Source: Ptychodera flava
Taxonomy: Eukaryota; Hemichordata; Enteropneusta; Ptychoderidae
Reading direction: 5' to 3'
DNA: 64,000 nucleotides
Assembly: GCF_041260155.1 (NCBI RefSeq)
Contig: NW_027248397.1
Span: 375,001-439,000, forward strand
How positions within the stretch are numbered: position 1 is the stretch's first letter; each line of letters starts with the position of its first letter. The notes under the pieces were generated by a model. That model was not told the origin of the DNA, did not search any database, and was given only the letters and a program-made list of their open reading frames with translations. Positions 62,071 to 64,000 of the stretch are shown here, piece after piece. A program made the position numbers and the translations under genes.

Positions 62071-62072
<2 letters not shown>
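59757..62072 (+). repeat. 2.3-kb tandem duplication, copy 1
   Basis: Begins with a (TC)n tract (59757-59833) followed by CTTGAAATCGTGAC. Copy 2 begins with the same arrangement 2316 bp later, and sequence remains colinear and nearly identical to the window end. Contains a E-box-rich segment and a GAGGGCGCCCTC palindrome. No gene. Confidence 0.92.
61392..61436. promoter_or_regulatory. E-box palindrome cluster
   Basis: GGTCACGTGAC is followed within 40 bp by CACATGAC and TCATGTGACC, so the whole stretch is an imperfect inverted repeat. More CACATGACC/GGTCATGTGA words follow at about 61790-61825. GTCACGTGAC matches the bHLH-zip (MITF/TFE-type) site. Copy 2 has the same cluster near 63710. A role is not shown. 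Confidence 0.35.
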
Positions 62073-62138
<66 letters not shown>

Positions 62139-64000
62139 TGAAATCGTGACGCTGGTACACAGTTCATATGTCGATTTGTCGACGCATTACCCCTATACAA
62201 CCACAGATACCAGTATTCGTTTCCATCTCACTAGCAGCAAATCATAGCCGGCATAACATGGGATTCCGGTTCTCCTACTTTGCCTTCAAAATCAGTTAAG
62301 GCTTGTATCTATCGCATCATTGTACACCTACACCTATGATTTAGTCATCTTGATTGTTCAGCATTTGAAATTGAATACGATTTGGTCAAGATGAACCAAT
62401 CAGGGAAATACTGAGTAATTTTGTGAAATTCACAGTTTTCATCTCTTACACGTTGTCCAACTTTCCACTTTATATGAGTTTCATTTGCCAGATTTATAGA
62501 GGCCCGTTGCCGGTGATCGTCTAAATTTCCATACTGGTACACTCTACAACATATCCATATCTCAAATAGCATACGGGACGGACGAAGTATTCATAATGAT
62601 ATAGAAAGTAAAAGGCCTGAACTTTTGCTGCAATTTTCCTCGAGAGATATTTTAACCTTTCTCTTGCTAATCAAGAATAAACGTCAGGGGTCATGTGCAA
62701 ATCTAGAGAAACATATTACCCAAGATTTACCAATATTTTGAAAAAAAAAATGTTTGCCTTCGCTGCGTTAATCATATTTGGAAATGAAATTATCGCTTTT
62801 GTTAAAGCACGAGCTTTAAAATAAGTCCCCGCGAATGGTAGATCAGAAAAGAATCGTAAACGTTTGAGAATTCGAATATCTGTCGTCAGGCGCATTCTAT
62901 TTCAAATATTTTGAATTCTGATTACAAACCGTGGTGATTTCAGAAAGCCGAATACTTCTATCGTCGATCTATCTTTTGATCCCTACACTTTATTCTTGCG
63001 ACATTCACAATTCTAGAACGCGCCAGTTTCGCAGATTTTGATACAGTGGGTACGACAGTCCACAGTAAAATGGAGGGACCATGGAGTGCCCTGGCAATGT
63101 ATATTACCAATGATGCTTTCTGGTGACAGTTCATTCAGAAATGAAATACGGTGGCCCTTTGAGGGCGTCATCTATCTCGAGGGCGCCCTCTTAGGGGTTA
63201 ATTAGCTTTGCATGCGGCTTGGGAGCCCACACCTCACCAGGACGAGGTGCTGCATGCTCATTTTCACTAACCTCCTACCCGCTCTAGTGTTTCATTAACT
63301 TTCACCATGTGTGCGTTGTATTCTCATCAACGTGTTTAACTGAAGTTTTTAGAAGTTTATCGCATCATAGTTTTTTGCATTGTTCCTACTTGAACAGGGT
63401 TTCTAGAACTTAAAGCATTCGTTCAGCATTTCACCATTGTCATTGTAACTTTATAATTCATTTACCGTGTGTAACTTAATAGCATGCGTTGTAAAGCAGT
63501 TTCTCAGTAGGTGCAGCATTAACCCCTTGACTACAAAGGCCAATGTATTCCTATATACCAGGCCCCTTATGTAAATATTGATAAAATCTGGGGTGTGGTC
63601 ATTGCATGAACACTGCTTAGAGTAAAAATTAAGTAAGTACCAATAAACCATATATTTTCTGAATCAGCATGAAATTTCCCACTTTTTCATACATAAATTT
63701 TGTATTTCCAGGTCACGTGACTGATCACATGACACGTCATGTGACCAGAGTTGGCAAAGAATATGAATATTTGAAGCATCAGGACGTGTTTTGAATCCAT
63801 AAAATTATGCAAATTTGAATACAGTTGCAATTTTCATGGCATTGTCTTTACATATATGCAATAATAACTACCCTTTACTTTATTTATAGATGTTCCTATT
63901 TAAGATTTTCTCACAAAAGGCAGAGTAAATGAACCATAAACATCAGCATCTGACATGATTCTGTATTTGAAAATCAAGACATTTTATATTTGTAAACACC
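62073..64000 (+). repeat. 2.3-kb tandem duplication, copy 2 (runs off window)
   Basis: Starts with (TC)n (62073-62136) and CTTGAAATCGTGAC and matches copy 1 with scattered substitutions and small indels. The end of the window corresponds to about 61684 of copy 1. Confidence 0.92.

Overview
The window looks like nuclear DNA of a marine invertebrate animal. Coding exons are short and flanked by GT...AG introns, the base composition is AT-rich, microsatellites are common, and the mobile elements (BEL/Pao, Penelope-like, LINE, Mutator-like, Crypton-like, Pearl/Helentron-like) are those of metazoan genomes. An invertebrate deuterostome such as a hemichordate is my best guess, but only a guess. No bacterial operons, rRNA or CRISPR array were seen.

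Layout. 0.1-7.7 kb: two divergent host genes (A on minus, running off the left edge; B on plus) sharing a 316-bp intergenic region. Both encode a SAM-like domain; B also has a hydrophobic stretch and a helical C-terminus. A Pearl/Helentron-like element sits in the first intron of B. 7.9-10.4 kb: degenerate and dispersed repeats and one unplaced exon-like ORF. 10.5-19.3 kb: one large DNA transposon of Mutator type whose ends are inverted 21-bp minisatellite arrays, as in Foldback elements. It holds a spliced, internally deleted transposase and a nested Crypton-type tyrosine recombinase. 19.5-39.7 kb: a triplicated segment carrying two more members of the SAM gene family (C, nearly complete; D, lacking its last exon). 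The middle unit has lost its gene, and retroelement fragments lie between its two flanks. A second Pearl-like element lies in unit three. 41.5-50.3 kb: a host gene E on minus whose coding exon is split by a young BEL/Pao retroelement, itself split by a 959-bp TTAA-flanked MITE. 50.3-59.7 kb: no gene recognised. 59.76 kb to the end: a 2.3-kb head-to-tail tandem duplication beginning at a TC tract.

The most interesting items are (1) the Foldback-like Mutator element with minisatellite ends and a nested recombinase, (2) the locally expanded SAM / hydrophobic / coiled-coil gene family, and (3) the recent BEL insertion inside a host coding exon. Many host and transposon coding stretches carry one-base frame breaks, several of them in short homopolymers, so either pseudogenisation or residual sequencing error affects parts of this assembly.
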